Of a stretch of DNA of 64,000 nucleotides, positions 52,996 through 62,001 are shown in pieces. The stretch is from the NCBI GenBank assembly GCA_905235565.1, contig CAJOLR010000002.1, positions 50,251 through 114,250 of the forward strand, read 5' to 3'. Both the position numbers and the translations under genes were made by a program. The notes beneath the pieces were generated by a model that did not search any database, was not told where the DNA came from, and saw nothing but the letters and a program-made list of their open reading frames with translations. This DNA is from an uncultured Bacteroidaceae bacterium (lineage in GTDB: Bacteria > Bacteroidota > Bacteroidia > Bacteroidales > Bacteroidaceae). Every line of letters begins with the position of its first letter. Position 1 is the first letter of the stretch.

Positions 52996-54114
52996 TCAGA
53001 AAAAGTCATTGTCTTCATAAATCTTGTTCTCACCCCAAACGCTGTTCATGTCTACAGCATAACTGTTGTTCCAGTCTCCAACAGTTGCTGAGAATTCTAT
53101 CGGTTGGTAAAGGGTTCCCAGATCCAGTCCGAGATGGAAAGTGTACTGCTTGCCGCATATATAGCTGTTGCCTGGCAACACACCGTATATAGGGAACAAC
53201 TGAACCTGATTCTTCAGTTCCTTCATGTGCTGCCCGTTGTAATCAAAGGCATCCACGTCATACACCACCTCGATATACTGCTTTCCCATCTTGATTTCAT
53301 CAGGGATGGAGTAAAAGCGACTGCTCAGCTTGCGGTCCGAAACAAGATTGTCAGATCCCACAAACAGTTCGTTCTCAGTTCCGACGCCCACTCGTGCGTT
53401 TCCTTTGAACACCTCAAGTTCATCGCAGATAGCTCTCTGTACCCATCTTCCTCCATTGCTTCCAAGTGAATCTATGTAATAACCTTCAGTAGCTACGTTA
53501 TGGGCGGATAGCTTTCTTATCCTGATGTGTCCCTGAAGAGCCGGGTCATATGTGATATCGCAAATGCGGAAACCTATGTCGTTGGTTATGTGACGGAATA
53601 CAAGGGGTATCACGTCCAGATAAGAAGTGCTGCGTTGTACCGGCATGGATACAAGTGGGCCAGCTTTGGTGTCCTCAGGACGGTAGGGGATTATGTATGC
53701 CAGATTACCGGAAAGAAATTCCGTCTCATCAACATGAGGATAGTAGGCGCTTAACATTATGGTTTCAGCGCTATGCCAGCTTTTGGAATTGAAAGTGGCG
53801 GCTCTGATTCCGGAATGTTCAAGCACTCTCTCGTTGTTGATCAGAATGTTGTTGTTCTTTGGGTCTACCCCCATCAGTCCGAATGGCTTGCTGGGATCCA
53901 GCTTGGCTTCCTGGTCTGTTTCAGTCACAAGATGATCATATCCTGCGTCACTTCTGGTGCCGATGCGTCCGTCCTTTGATATTACGACATCAAAACTTAC
54001 GTCCTTCTTGCTTTCGAATACTTCAAATGATTCCGTGCTGTCATCAACAGTACATGAAATGATTGTGAAAACGACAATCGCTGCAATAGTCCCTTTTGTG
54101 ATTGTTCTTTTCAT
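52996..54114 (-). CDS. Fimbrillin-like lipoprotein
   Basis: A 372-residue lipoprotein with signal MKRTITKGTIAAIVVFTIIS and Cys21. It has the layout of fimbrillin-family (Mfa/FimA-like) proteins: an N-terminal strand domain with PFGLMGVD and IMLSAYYPHVD, a second domain with PLVFRHITNDIGFRI, and a C-terminal segment (ATVGDWNNS). The residues after the cysteine (TVDD) are acidic, like the surface-export signal of Bacteroidota lipoproteins. It may be a pilus tip, anchor or ligand-binding component rather than a main pilin, as no other fimbrial genes are near. First gene of the run with the AraC-type regulator and a receiver. Confidence 0.78.
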   Translation of the reverse strand: MKRTITKGTIAAIVVFTIISCTVDDSTESFEVFESKKDVSFDVVISKDGRIGTRSDAGYDHLVTETDQEAKLDPSKPFGLMGVDPKNNNILINNERVLEHSGIRAATFNSKSWHSAETIMLSAYYPHVDETEFLSGNLAYIIPYRPEDTKAGPLVSMPVQRSTSYLDVIPLVFRHITNDIGFRICDITYDPALQGHIRIRKLSAHNVATEGYYIDSLGSNGGRWVQRAICDELEVFKGNARVGVGTENELFVGSDNLVSDRKLSSRFYSIPDEIKMGKQYIEVVYDVDAFDYNGQHMKELKNQVQLFPIYGVLPGNSYICGKQYTFHLGLDLGTLYQPIEFSATVGDWNNSYAVDMNSVWGENKIYEDNDFF

Positions 54115-54125
54115 ATTATATCCAC

Positions 54126-54210
54126 TTTACGATGGCAAATATATGAACTTTTTACGATTTCACAAAAATTATTGCAATATTATCAAAAAAATTTTTCAAA
54201 ATCGTAAAAA
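54126..54210. promoter_or_regulatory. Three ATCGTAAA repeats around the fimbrillin promoter (candidate operators)
   Basis: TTTACGAT occurs at 54126-54133 and 54151-54158 (25 bases apart), and its complement ATCGTAAA at 54201-54208. The second and third are part of a perfect 12-base inverted repeat (54149-54160 with 54199-54210). One copy lies between the -33 and -7 boxes, one just past the expected transcription start and one upstream: the layout of an operator set. Confidence 0.65.
54136..54166 (-). promoter_or_regulatory. Predicted promoter of the fimbrillin-AraC-receiver run
   Basis: On the minus strand TTTG (54166-54163), a 19-base spacer and TATATTTG (54143-54136), 22 bases before the start at 54114. 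Confidence 0.78.
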
Positions 54211-54240
54211 CAATAAACCCGACCGTCAGGCCGGGTTTAT
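54211..54240 (-). terminator. Terminator after glyA
   Basis: AAACCCGACC / GGCCGGGTTT stem (one mismatch) with loop GTCA at 54215-54238. On the minus strand it is followed by ATTGTTTTT. It lies 33 bases past the glyA stop. Confidence 0.7.
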
Positions 54241-54272
54241 TCGGGGTTGTAGTTATTTGTCTGCTTGCCTGA

Positions 54273-55553
54273 TCAATAAGCAAACATCGGATAATTCTTC
54301 ATCATCTCATTTACGCGTGCACGTACATTTGCAATTACAGCCTCGTCCTCAGGAGAGTTCAGAACCTCTTCGATGAGCTGTGCAATGATTACCATCATGT
54401 CTTCCTTTGCGCCGCGTGTGGTGATTGCAGGGGTTCCGAAACGCAGACCGGATGTCTGGAAAGCGCTGCGTGAATCAAACGGAACCATGTTCTTGTTAGC
54501 TGTGATATCGGCTGCAACAAGCGCCTTTTCGGCCACCTTACCCGTAAGGTCGGGGTACTTGGAACGGAGGTCGACCAGCATGCTGTGATTGTCTGTACCT
54601 CCGGAAACGATTGTGAATCCGCGCTTGGTCAACTCTTCGGCCAGTTTCTTTGCATTCTTCTGGACCTGGATCTGATACTCCTTGAATTCAGGCTGCAAGG
54701 CTTCTCCGAAGGCAACGGCTTTGGCGGCAATCACATGCTCCAGCGGACCGCCTTGTGTACCGGGGAATACGGCTGAATCTATAAGCTGTGACATCATCTT
54801 GGTCTCTCCCTTGGGTGTCTTGCGGCCGCGTGGGTCCTCAAAGTCCTTTCCTAAGAGAATGATACCGCCGCGTGGTCCGCGCAGTGTCTTGTGTGTGGTT
54901 GAGGTTACTATGTGGGCGTACTTGACAGGGTTTTCAAGCAGACCTGCTGCTATGAGTCCTGCTGGGTGTGCCATGTCTATCATAAGGAGGGCGCCTACCA
55001 TATCTGCTATTTTGCGCATGCGAGCATAATCCCATTCACGTGAATATGCCGAACCGCCGCCGATTATGAGTTTAGGCTTAACCTCAAGTGCCAACTGCTC
55101 CATCTTGTCATAATCAACTCGTCCGGTTTCCGGATTCAGGTCATAACCTACGGCATGATAAAGGATGCCTGATGAATTTACGGCCGAACCGTGTGAAAGG
55201 TGACCGCCGTGTGCAAGGTTTAGTCCCATAAAAGTCTCGCCTGGCATCAGGACAGCCTGAAGTACAGCGGCATTGGCCTGGGCACCTGAGTGGGGCTGGA
55301 CATTCGCATACTCTGCTCCGAATAACTCCTTGATGCGGGCAATGGCAAGTCTTTCTGCCTCATCTACAACTTCACATCCTCCGTAATAACGCTTTCCGGG
55401 ATAGCCTTCAGCGTACTTGTTGGTAAGGCATGAACCCATAGCCTGCATTACCTGGTCACTGACGAAGTTTTCTGAGGCGATAAGCTCAATGCCCTTGGCC
55501 TGACGCTGGTGCTCACGTTCAATGATGTCAAAAATCTCTTGGTCTCTTTTCAT
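54273..55553 (-). CDS. glyA: Serine hydroxymethyltransferase
   Basis: Interconverts serine and glycine with tetrahydrofolate, the main source of one-carbon units. The 426-residue PLP enzyme has [36 protein letters not shown], the PLP lysine (near residue 221) in [15 protein letters not shown] and the C-terminal [18 protein letters not shown]. Length and motifs are normal. It is followed by a terminator; the barrel gene, pyrI and pyrB lie upstream on the same strand with a 25-base gap. Confidence 0.98.
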   Translation of the reverse strand: MKRDQEIFDIIEREHQRQAKGIELIASENFVSDQVMQAMGSCLTNKYAEGYPGKRYYGGCEVVDEAERLAIARIKELFGAEYANVQPHSGAQANAAVLQAVLMPGETFMGLNLAHGGHLSHGSAVNSSGILYHAVGYDLNPETGRVDYDKMEQLALEVKPKLIIGGGSAYSREWDYARMRKIADMVGALLMIDMAHPAGLIAAGLLENPVKYAHIVTSTTHKTLRGPRGGIILLGKDFEDPRGRKTPKGETKMMSQLIDSAVFPGTQGGPLEHVIAAKAVAFGEALQPEFKEYQIQVQKNAKKLAEELTKRGFTIVSGGTDNHSMLVDLRSKYPDLTGKVAEKALVAADITANKNMVPFDSRSAFQTSGLRFGTPAITTRGAKEDMMVIIAQLIEEVLNSPEDEAVIANVRARVNEMMKNYPMFAY

Positions 55554-55578
55554 AGTTTATGTTTAGTTGGTTTGCATA

Positions 55579-56292
55579 TCAAAACATTATGCCGTAGGAG
55601 AAAGAAATGATTCCTACGCGCCTGTCAAGCCTGTAATCGGTGGCAGGTTCTATGCCGCTGACATCGGTTAATGGGCCTGTTATATCGTTTATGGCCTGTT
55701 CATATTCAAAATCAAAAAAAGTCCTGCCAATCTGGACGCTCATGCCGATAGTCCAGCTTACGACAAACTCTTCGGGAGACTCGGTGAACTGATACGGCTC
55801 AAGGTTGACGATTTTTGTGGAGAACTGTTTAGGAGGGGTGTATCTCAGCCGTGGGCCTGTAAATGCGGACATATAGTACGGAGCACGGCTGATGACGTGG
55901 AATCCTGCCTGTACCGGTAGTGTGAAAGAACGCATGCTGTAAGAGCACAATATGTCATCGGCGGTTCCGGCAGAGGGATTCCAACTGCTTCTGTCAATGG
56001 AAAATGATGATTTGTTATGGCTCAATCCCAATCCGGATTGGATCAGGAACCTACTGGAACTCCACCTGAACTGGAGGGCTACGAAATTACCCACCTGAGT
56101 GTCCTGTGTATATTCTGTAATCTTATGACCGTCAATATATGCGTCTTTAAGGTATGTGCCGGTGGCGGCAAAACCAATTCTGCCTCCCCATGTGAATGAT
56201 GTGGAAGCTGTCTTGTTCTGCTCCGGTGCGATGGCGGACAATGCCATAGGGCAAAGTCCCAGGACAAGCATTGTCAACGCATATCTTCTCAT
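55579..56292 (-). CDS. Outer-membrane beta-barrel protein (PorT/OmpX-like)
   Basis: A 237-residue protein with signal MRRYALTMLVLGLCPMALSA and then alternating strands (FTWGGRIGFAATGTYL, FVALQFRWSSSRFLIQSGLG, SFTLPVQAGFHVI, FVVSWTIGMSVQIGRTFFDF), ending RRVGIISFSYGIMF with terminal Phe. This is the eight-to-ten-strand barrel of the outer-membrane beta-barrel family. The function is unknown. The ATG at 56292 is chosen as it begins the signal peptide; the frame extends 16 codons into pyrI. It sits six bases after pyrI. Confidence 0.8.
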   Translation of the reverse strand: MRRYALTMLVLGLCPMALSAIAPEQNKTASTSFTWGGRIGFAATGTYLKDAYIDGHKITEYTQDTQVGNFVALQFRWSSSRFLIQSGLGLSHNKSSFSIDRSSWNPSAGTADDILCSYSMRSFTLPVQAGFHVISRAPYYMSAFTGPRLRYTPPKQFSTKIVNLEPYQFTESPEEFVVSWTIGMSVQIGRTFFDFEYEQAINDITGPLTDVSGIEPATDYRLDRRVGIISFSYGIMF

Positions 56293-56297
56293 TATTA

Positions 56298-56771
56298 TTA
56301 AAGAAGCTTTATTGCATCCTTGTAAACGTCCTTGTTGCAATAACCGCAGCGTAATGTGCCGTTATTCTTGTCAACTACGTGAAACACTGTCTGCATAGGC
56401 TCATGGTTGGTTATGCATTTGGGATTGCCGCATTTTACGATTCCGCGAATCTCATCCGGCAACGAAATCCTTTTCTTTTCAATAACCTCGTAATCCCGTA
56501 TGATGTTAAGGACGATGTTGGGGGCAATCACTGACAACTTACTGCATTCCTCTTCAGAAAAGTATCTGTCGGCTATCTTGATGATGCCTTTGCTTGTCAT
56601 CTTGCGGCTGTTCAGGTTAGCGCCTATGGTTATGGGGGTGTTGATGCCTGTCAGTCCAAGCAGGTTGACCACGTCAAACACCTTGTTCGAGGGAATGTGG
56701 TCTATTACAGTGCCGTTTTCAAGGGCAGCTACCAGCAGTTCTGATTTCTCCGATTTCTCCATGACTGTCAT
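56298..56771 (-). CDS. pyrI: Aspartate carbamoyltransferase regulatory chain
   Basis: Allosteric subunit of ATCase that binds CTP/ATP and, through zinc, the catalytic chain. The 157-residue protein has the nucleotide domain ([32 protein letters not shown]) and the zinc domain with four cysteines in CGNPKC and CGYC. The start overlaps the pyrB stop by four bases (TGA inside ATGA); an ATG three codons later is an alternative. Confidence 0.96.
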   Translation of the reverse strand: MTVMEKSEKSELLVAALENGTVIDHIPSNKVFDVVNLLGLTGINTPITIGANLNSRKMTSKGIIKIADRYFSEEECSKLSVIAPNIVLNIIRDYEVIEKKRISLPDEIRGIVKCGNPKCITNHEPMQTVFHVVDKNNGTLRCGYCNKDVYKDAIKLL

Positions 56772-57688
56772 TTTAGAAGGTTCAAAGCATTGCAGATAAG
56801 TGCTTCGCGAACAAACAGACCGTTCTTGGCCTGCTGGAAGTAGTAAGCCTTTGGGTTGGCGTCCACGTCCTGGGCTATCTCATTCACCCTTGGGAGCGGA
56901 TGGAGTATCCTTAAGTTCGGTTTTGTTTTCCGTAACATGTCATTCTTGAGGATATACATATCCTTGACACGCTCATATTCCATCAGGTCCGTGAATCTCT
57001 CACGTTGTACCCTTGTCATATACAGTATGTCGGCATCGGCTATCGTGTCCTCATCAAAACATGTGTGTTCCTGATATTTGATTCCATTGTTGCGGCAGTA
57101 TTCCTTATACTCCTCGGGCATACGCAACTCATCGGGTGAAATGAAATGGAATGTGGGGTTGAAGAATCTCATGGCTGTGAGCATGGAGTGCACTGTGCGG
57201 CCATATTTGAGGTCCCCGACAAGATATATGTTCAGATCATCCAGGCGTCCCTGAGTCTTGAGCATTGAGTAGAGGTCAAGCATGGTCTGGGATGGATGCT
57301 GGTTGGCTCCGTCACCGGCATTGATGATGGGCACCGGTGATACCTCGCTTGCATACCTGGCTGCACCTTCAAGATAATGGCGCATGATGATCAGGTCGGC
57401 GTAGTTGCTGACCATCATTATGGTGTCTTTGAGAGTCTCGCCCTTTGATGAGCTTGTGGTTGCGGCATCGGAAAAACCTATCACACGACCACCCAAACGG
57501 TTTACTGCGGTTTCAAAACTGAGCCTCGTTCTGGTGGACGGCTCAAAGAATAGTGTAGCTACGATTTTTCCGTCAAGGATCTTGCTGTTGGGGTTGGCTT
57601 CAAATTTTGCCGCATGCCCCAGAAGCCAGAGAATGTCATCCCTGTCAAGCCCTTCGAGCGAAATCAGACTTCTGCCTGTTTGGTCCAT
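56768..57688 (-). CDS. pyrB: Aspartate carbamoyltransferase catalytic chain
   Basis: Commits carbamoyl phosphate and aspartate to pyrimidine synthesis. The 306-residue protein has the carbamoyl phosphate loop [13 protein letters not shown] (STRTR at 51-55), [29 protein letters not shown] and HPLPRVNEI. The ATG at 57688 is used; a TTG nine codons upstream lies in the -7 box. It is the first gene of the run pyrB, pyrI, barrel protein, possibly glyA. Confidence 0.97.
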   Translation of the reverse strand: MDQTGRSLISLEGLDRDDILWLLGHAAKFEANPNSKILDGKIVATLFFEPSTRTRLSFETAVNRLGGRVIGFSDAATTSSSKGETLKDTIMMVSNYADLIIMRHYLEGAARYASEVSPVPIINAGDGANQHPSQTMLDLYSMLKTQGRLDDLNIYLVGDLKYGRTVHSMLTAMRFFNPTFHFISPDELRMPEEYKEYCRNNGIKYQEHTCFDEDTIADADILYMTRVQRERFTDLMEYERVKDMYILKNDMLRKTKPNLRILHPLPRVNEIAQDVDANPKAYYFQQAKNGLFVREALICNALNLLK

Positions 57689-57712
57689 TTGTATACAGTT
57701 TGTTCTGGAGTT

Positions 57713-57720
57713 CAAAATTA
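57713..57720 (-). promoter_or_regulatory. Predicted pyrB promoter (-7 box)
   Basis: TAATTTTG on the minus strand, 24 bases before the ATG; it overlaps the TTG that would otherwise extend pyrB. Confidence 0.55.
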
Positions 57721-57815
57721 CTAATAAAATACCAACTGGAAGAGTGCTTGTTCATAACTTTCCATAAATTGCCATTTTTTGGCTAAAGAGTATCGCCCAT
57801 ACAAGGTTTTTGTAT

Positions 57816-57823
57816 TAGATTTG
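57816..57823 (+). promoter_or_regulatory. Possible promoter (-7 box) of the PBP1A-glgB run
   Basis: TAGATTTG, 45 bases before the PBP1A start. The 180-base divergent gap pyrB-PBP1A holds nothing else I can recognise. Confidence 0.4.
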
Positions 57824-57868
57824 TAAGATAATGTGTAGTGCTCCGGGTTATAGGGGCAGCAGTAAAAC

Positions 57869-60229
57869 ATGGTCATTCAAATGAACAAGACAATTAAGAG
57901 AATAATACTTGGGTTGTGGATATTATTTGTCCTGGGAATCATTTCGGTGTATCTTTTCTTTGCAGGTATCAGTAAGGGGTGGATAGGTAACGCTCCCTCC
58001 ATTGAAGACCTGGAGAATCCCATTGACAAGTTCGCAACCCAGATCATTTCCTCCGATGGTGTGGTGCTGGGCTCTTTTGCCCGTAGCGAGGATAACCGTG
58101 TGTGGGTGGATTTTGAAGACCTTTCCCCATATCTTGTCCAGGCGCTTGTGGCCACCGAGGACGTACGTTTCGCGGAACATTCCGGAATAGACATGAAGGC
58201 TCTGTTCAGAGCTATAGTAAAACGTGTTATACTCCAGCAACGAAGCGCTGGCGGCGGAAGTACCATAACCCAGCAGCTCGCCAAGCAGCTTTATACGGAG
58301 CATGTGGCAACAGGTTCCGTTCAACGTGCTCTCCAGAAACCTACCGAATGGGTGGTGGCCGTAAAGTTGGAACGTTATTATACCAAGGAGGAGATACTGA
58401 CCCTTTACCTTAATAAATACGATTTTGTAAACAATGCCGTAGGTATTTACACCGCTGCCATGACCTACTTCGGAAAACTGCCGTCAGAACTTAATGCAGA
58501 AGAGTCTGCCATGCTGGTGGGAATGTGCAAGAACGCATCGCTCTATAATCCGCTCAGAAGAAAGGAGAGGACGAGGGAACGTCGTAATGTGGTACTCGGT
58601 CAGATGGAGAAAGCAGGGTATCTTACAGCTTCACAGACCGATTCGCTACAGGCAACTGATATCACGCTCAACTATCATAAAGTAGACCATAAAGTCGGGC
58701 AGGCCACATATTTCAGGGAGTATCTTCGCTCAATCATGAGAAAACAGAAACCGGAGCGCGACAACTACCGTGGATGGCAGATGCAGCAGTTCTATGAGGA
58801 CTCGCTTGATTGGGAGCAGGATCCGCTGTTTGGCTGGTGCAACAAGAATACAAACCAGGACGGAAAACCGTATGACCTCTATACGGATGGACTGAAAGTA
58901 TATGTAACGATTGATTCCCGTATGCAGCAGTATGCCGAGGATGCTGTGGCCGCACAATTGCAGGATTATCTGCAGCCGGACTTCTTCAAAGCAAAGCAAA
59001 AAGTTAAGACTGCACCCTTTACGAACAAGTTGTCGACCGATGAGGTCAACCGGATAATGAATCGCGCAATGCAGCAGACAGACCGTTATCGCGGTCTTCA
59101 GGCCAAGGGTGTAAGTGAGGATTCTATCCGTAAGGTATTCAATACCCCTTGCCAGATGACGGTTTTCTCTTACAGCGGCGATATAGATACGGTTCTTACT
59201 CCTCTTGACTCTATACGTTACATGAAATTCTACCTGCGCACCGGATTCATGTGTATGGAACCGAGAAGCGGATTCGTCCGTGCTTATGTGGGAGGTCCCG
59301 ATTACCGTGCGTTCCAGTATGATATGGTTACTGCCGGACGACGTCAGGTCGGTTCTACGATGAAACCTTACCTATATGCACTTGGAATGGAAAGCGGTTA
59401 TTCGCCATGTGACCAGGTCATCAACCAGACCCAGACTATCCTCACAGAATCAGGACAGATATGGCAGCCCAAAGATGACGGTAAGCAGATGTTGGGGCAG
59501 CTGGTCACACTCAAGTGGGGCCTGTCACGTTCCAATAACAACGTCACAGCCTGGCTAATGAGCCAGCTTAGTCCATATGCGTTCGTTAATCTGCTGCATG
59601 AATTCGGCCTCAGGAACCAAGCCATCGAACCGGTATACTCCCTTTGTCTTGGAACTTGTGACGTGTCGGTTATGGAGATGGTAAGCGCATACACGGTGTT
59701 TGTAAATCATGGAATACGCACTACGCCATTGTTCGTGACACGTATCGAGGATTCAGAGGGAAACATACTGGCCCAGTTCTCAGCCCGAAGCAATGAAGTG
59801 GTAAGTGAGGAGACATCTTACAAGATGATAGACATGATGCGTGCCGTGGTCAATGAGGGTACAGGTACCCGTCTGCGCAGCTCACGTCTGTTCCCGACAT
59901 TCTTCAAGGTTGACTGTGGCGGCAAGACCGGTACTACCGATAACCATTCGGACGCCTGGTTTATGGGTTATACCCCTGAACTGGTTGCAGGATGCTGGGT
60001 AGGAGGTGAGGACCGGGACATTCATTTTGATGATATGGACCATGGCCAGGGCGCTCATGCCGCACTTCCCGTTTTCGGAATGTTCATGGATAAGGTCTAT
60101 GCCGATTCGGCCAGACTGGGTTATTCACCCAGCGCCAGGTTCGATATTCCGGTAGGATATGATCCTTGTGCCGATAATGACGTTTTCCAGGATGATGTTT
60201 TTGAAAACTATTCGATAGATTCTTTCTGA
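57869..60229 (+). CDS. mrcA: Penicillin-binding protein 1A (bifunctional transglycosylase/transpeptidase)
   Basis: Polymerises and cross-links peptidoglycan. The 786-residue protein has one N-terminal membrane helix (IILGLWILFVLGIISVYLFF), a GT51 domain with catalytic Glu97 (VATEDVRFAEHSG), GGGSTITQQLAKQL and LTLYLNKYDFVNNAVGIYTA, then a transpeptidase domain. Its nucleophile is Ser496 (GSTMKPYLY), with the SRSNNNVTAW motif and KTGTTDNHSDAWFMGY. It ends acidic without a further domain. An ATG four codons later (57881) is also possible. Its stop overlaps the kdsB start by one base (TGATG), heading an envelope-related run. Confidence 0.96.
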   Translation: MVIQMNKTIKRIILGLWILFVLGIISVYLFFAGISKGWIGNAPSIEDLENPIDKFATQIISSDGVVLGSFARSEDNRVWVDFEDLSPYLVQALVATEDVRFAEHSGIDMKALFRAIVKRVILQQRSAGGGSTITQQLAKQLYTEHVATGSVQRALQKPTEWVVAVKLERYYTKEEILTLYLNKYDFVNNAVGIYTAAMTYFGKLPSELNAEESAMLVGMCKNASLYNPLRRKERTRERRNVVLGQMEKAGYLTASQTDSLQATDITLNYHKVDHKVGQATYFREYLRSIMRKQKPERDNYRGWQMQQFYEDSLDWEQDPLFGWCNKNTNQDGKPYDLYTDGLKVYVTIDSRMQQYAEDAVAAQLQDYLQPDFFKAKQKVKTAPFTNKLSTDEVNRIMNRAMQQTDRYRGLQAKGVSEDSIRKVFNTPCQMTVFSYSGDIDTVLTPLDSIRYMKFYLRTGFMCMEPRSGFVRAYVGGPDYRAFQYDMVTAGRRQVGSTMKPYLYALGMESGYSPCDQVINQTQTILTESGQIWQPKDDGKQMLGQLVTLKWGLSRSNNNVTAWLMSQLSPYAFVNLLHEFGLRNQAIEPVYSLCLGTCDVSVMEMVSAYTVFVNHGIRTTPLFVTRIEDSEGNILAQFSARSNEVVSEETSYKMIDMMRAVVNEGTGTRLRSSRLFPTFFKVDCGGKTGTTDNHSDAWFMGYTPELVAGCWVGGEDRDIHFDDMDHGQGAHAALPVFGMFMDKVYADSARLGYSPSARFDIPVGYDPCADNDVFQDDVFENYSIDSF

Positions 60230-60984
60230 TGGAATTTGCAGCAATCATACCTGCCCGATATGCATCAACCCGCTTTCCGGCCAAGCCTCTGGCAATGCTT
60301 GGAGGAAAGCCTGTGATAATCCGTGTCTGTGAGCAGGCAAGTAAAGTGTTCGACAATGTATTTGTGGCAACCGACGACGTTCGTATATACGATGCGGTTA
60401 AAGAGGGCGGCTTTATACCGGTCATGACCCGCAGTGACCATAAGAGCGGAACAGACCGTTGCTACGAGGCTTATGTCAAATGTGGAGTAAAGGCCGATGT
60501 GGTGGTTAACATACAGGGAGATGAACCTTTTATCCAACCGTCACAGTTGCAGACTGTCAAGAGCCTTTTTGACAGCGATGACACCGATATAGCCACACTC
60601 GTCAAGCCTTTTGCTCCCGATACCCCGTTCGATAGGATATCAAATCCCAACAGTCCAAAGGTGGTGGTTGACGGCGACTGGAATGCTCTCTATTTCAGCC
60701 GCAGTGTAATACCATACTTCAGAGGTGTTCCTGAAAGCGAATGGCCTTCCATGCATACCTATTACAAGCATATCGGATTGTACGCGTTCAGATCAGGCGT
60801 CCTTGAGGCCGTTACCAGACTCCCTCAGGCTACTCTCGAAAAGGCCGAGAGCCTGGAGCAGTTGCGTTGGCTCTCGGCCGGTTATCGTATAAAAGCAGGA
60901 GTCACCGATGTCGAGACGATAGGTATAGATACTCCCGATGATCTGGCAGCAGCCGAGTTATTCCTGAAAGAACATAGCTTATGA
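60229..60984 (+). CDS. kdsB: 3-deoxy-manno-octulosonate cytidylyltransferase
   Basis: Activates KDO as CMP-KDO for lipopolysaccharide inner core. The 251-residue nucleotidyltransferase has IIPARYASTRFPAKPLAMLG, VFVATDD, TRSDHKSGTDRC, VVNIQGDEPFI and HIGLYAFR, all diagnostic. The length is normal. Start and stop overlap both neighbours (TGATG and ATGA), so it is tightly coupled to PBP1A and to the MORN protein gene. Confidence 0.98.
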   Translation: MEFAAIIPARYASTRFPAKPLAMLGGKPVIIRVCEQASKVFDNVFVATDDVRIYDAVKEGGFIPVMTRSDHKSGTDRCYEAYVKCGVKADVVVNIQGDEPFIQPSQLQTVKSLFDSDDTDIATLVKPFAPDTPFDRISNPNSPKVVVDGDWNALYFSRSVIPYFRGVPESEWPSMHTYYKHIGLYAFRSGVLEAVTRLPQATLEKAESLEQLRWLSAGYRIKAGVTDVETIGIDTPDDLAAAELFLKEHSL

Positions 60985-61997
60985 GGTCCAGACTTGCCAT
61001 ACTGATACTTATCCTTCTTATATGTCCGTCTGTAATGGCCCAGCGCGGCAAGAATTCTGTCGTACTCAAAGACGGTTCAATATATACCGGTCAACTGAAA
61101 CTGCGTAAGCCCAATGGTACCGGCCGTACGGATTGTGCGAACGGCGATGTATATGAAGGTGCTTTTGAGAAAGGACTGCGAAAAGGGGTAGGTATTTGCC
61201 GCTATGCCAACGGAGATGTTTATCTTGGGTTCTGGGATAAGAACGCGCGTTCCGGCGAAGGTGAACTCCAGTATTCATCGGGTGATGTATATAAAGGAAC
61301 CTGGGATAACGGAAGCCGAAACGGCAAGGGGGTATACATGTGGGCTGACGGTTCTTATTATTCCGGACAATGGGACAATGACTTGAGGGATGGTACCGGC
61401 CTGATGAGCTGGAGTGACAGTTCAGAGTACCGTGGCTCATGGGTCAAGGGACTTCGTGAAGGTCAGGGTGAATACCGGTGCAGCAATTACAGTTATTCCG
61501 GTACATGGAAGGATGATCTGGAGAACGGCAACGGTATTTGCAGCATGCCTAACGGTGATACATATAAAGGTCAGTTCAAGAACGGGTCCATATCAGGCAA
61601 AGGAAACTATGTCTTTGCCAACGGTGATTCTTACAACGGATCTTTCAAGGATGGTAAGGCCGACGGCAATGGCGTTTTCACTTGGGCCGACGGCTCCGTG
61701 TATGACGGAGAGTGGAAAGAGAACCGTCGTGATGGAACGGGCCGGATGAAGTGGGCCAACGGTGACAGTTATGATGGTGACTGGAGGAACGATGTTCCTT
61801 GGGGAGACGGTTCAATGATACTGGCCGACGGTACAAAGTTCAAGGGAAGTTTCGTGAACGGAGTTGTTGACGGCAATGGTGTTGTTGAGGAGTCAGACGG
61901 AACACGGCTTGAAGGAGTTTTCAAGGATGGGTTCCGTACCGGTACATTCATCGTCAAGGACAGGTCCGGAAATAAGATCAGAACAATTGTTTATTGA
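60981..61997 (+). CDS. Secreted MORN-repeat protein
   Basis: A 338-residue protein with signal peptide MRSRLAILILILLICPSVMA and then 13 consecutive MORN repeats of 23 residues (the sixth has 22), residues 32-329, with consensus GDxYxGxWxxGxxxGxGxxxxAD. A nine-residue tail (GNKIRTIVY) closes it. MORN arrays fold into an elongated beta-hairpin ladder; suggested roles are protein scaffolding and lipid contact. Export to the periplasm or beyond is unusual for the better-studied eukaryotic members. The gene is wedged between kdsB and yhcH in an envelope-related run. No catalytic domain is attached. Confidence 0.9.
   Translation: MRSRLAILILILLICPSVMAQRGKNSVVLKDGSIYTGQLKLRKPNGTGRTDCANGDVYEGAFEKGLRKGVGICRYANGDVYLGFWDKNARSGEGELQYSSGDVYKGTWDNGSRNGKGVYMWADGSYYSGQWDNDLRDGTGLMSWSDSSEYRGSWVKGLREGQGEYRCSNYSYSGTWKDDLENGNGICSMPNGDTYKGQFKNGSISGKGNYVFANGDSYNGSFKDGKADGNGVFTWADGSVYDGEWKENRRDGTGRMKWANGDSYDGDWRNDVPWGDGSMILADGTKFKGSFVNGVVDGNGVVEESDGTRLEGVFKDGFRTGTFIVKDRSGNKIRTIVY
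61074..61967 (+). repeat. Thirteen tandem 69-base units coding MORN repeats
   Basis: Units of 69 bases (one of 66) have diverged at DNA level; conservation is at the amino-acid positions Gly, Tyr, Gly, Trp/Phe, Gly and Gly. Too diverged for easy slippage. Confidence 0.88.
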
Positions 61998-62001
61998 TAA
62001 T

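Noticed and set aside
61074..61967. MORN coding units considered as a CRISPR-like or satellite array
   Set aside because: Units are contiguous with no spacers, in frame, and conserved only at protein level.
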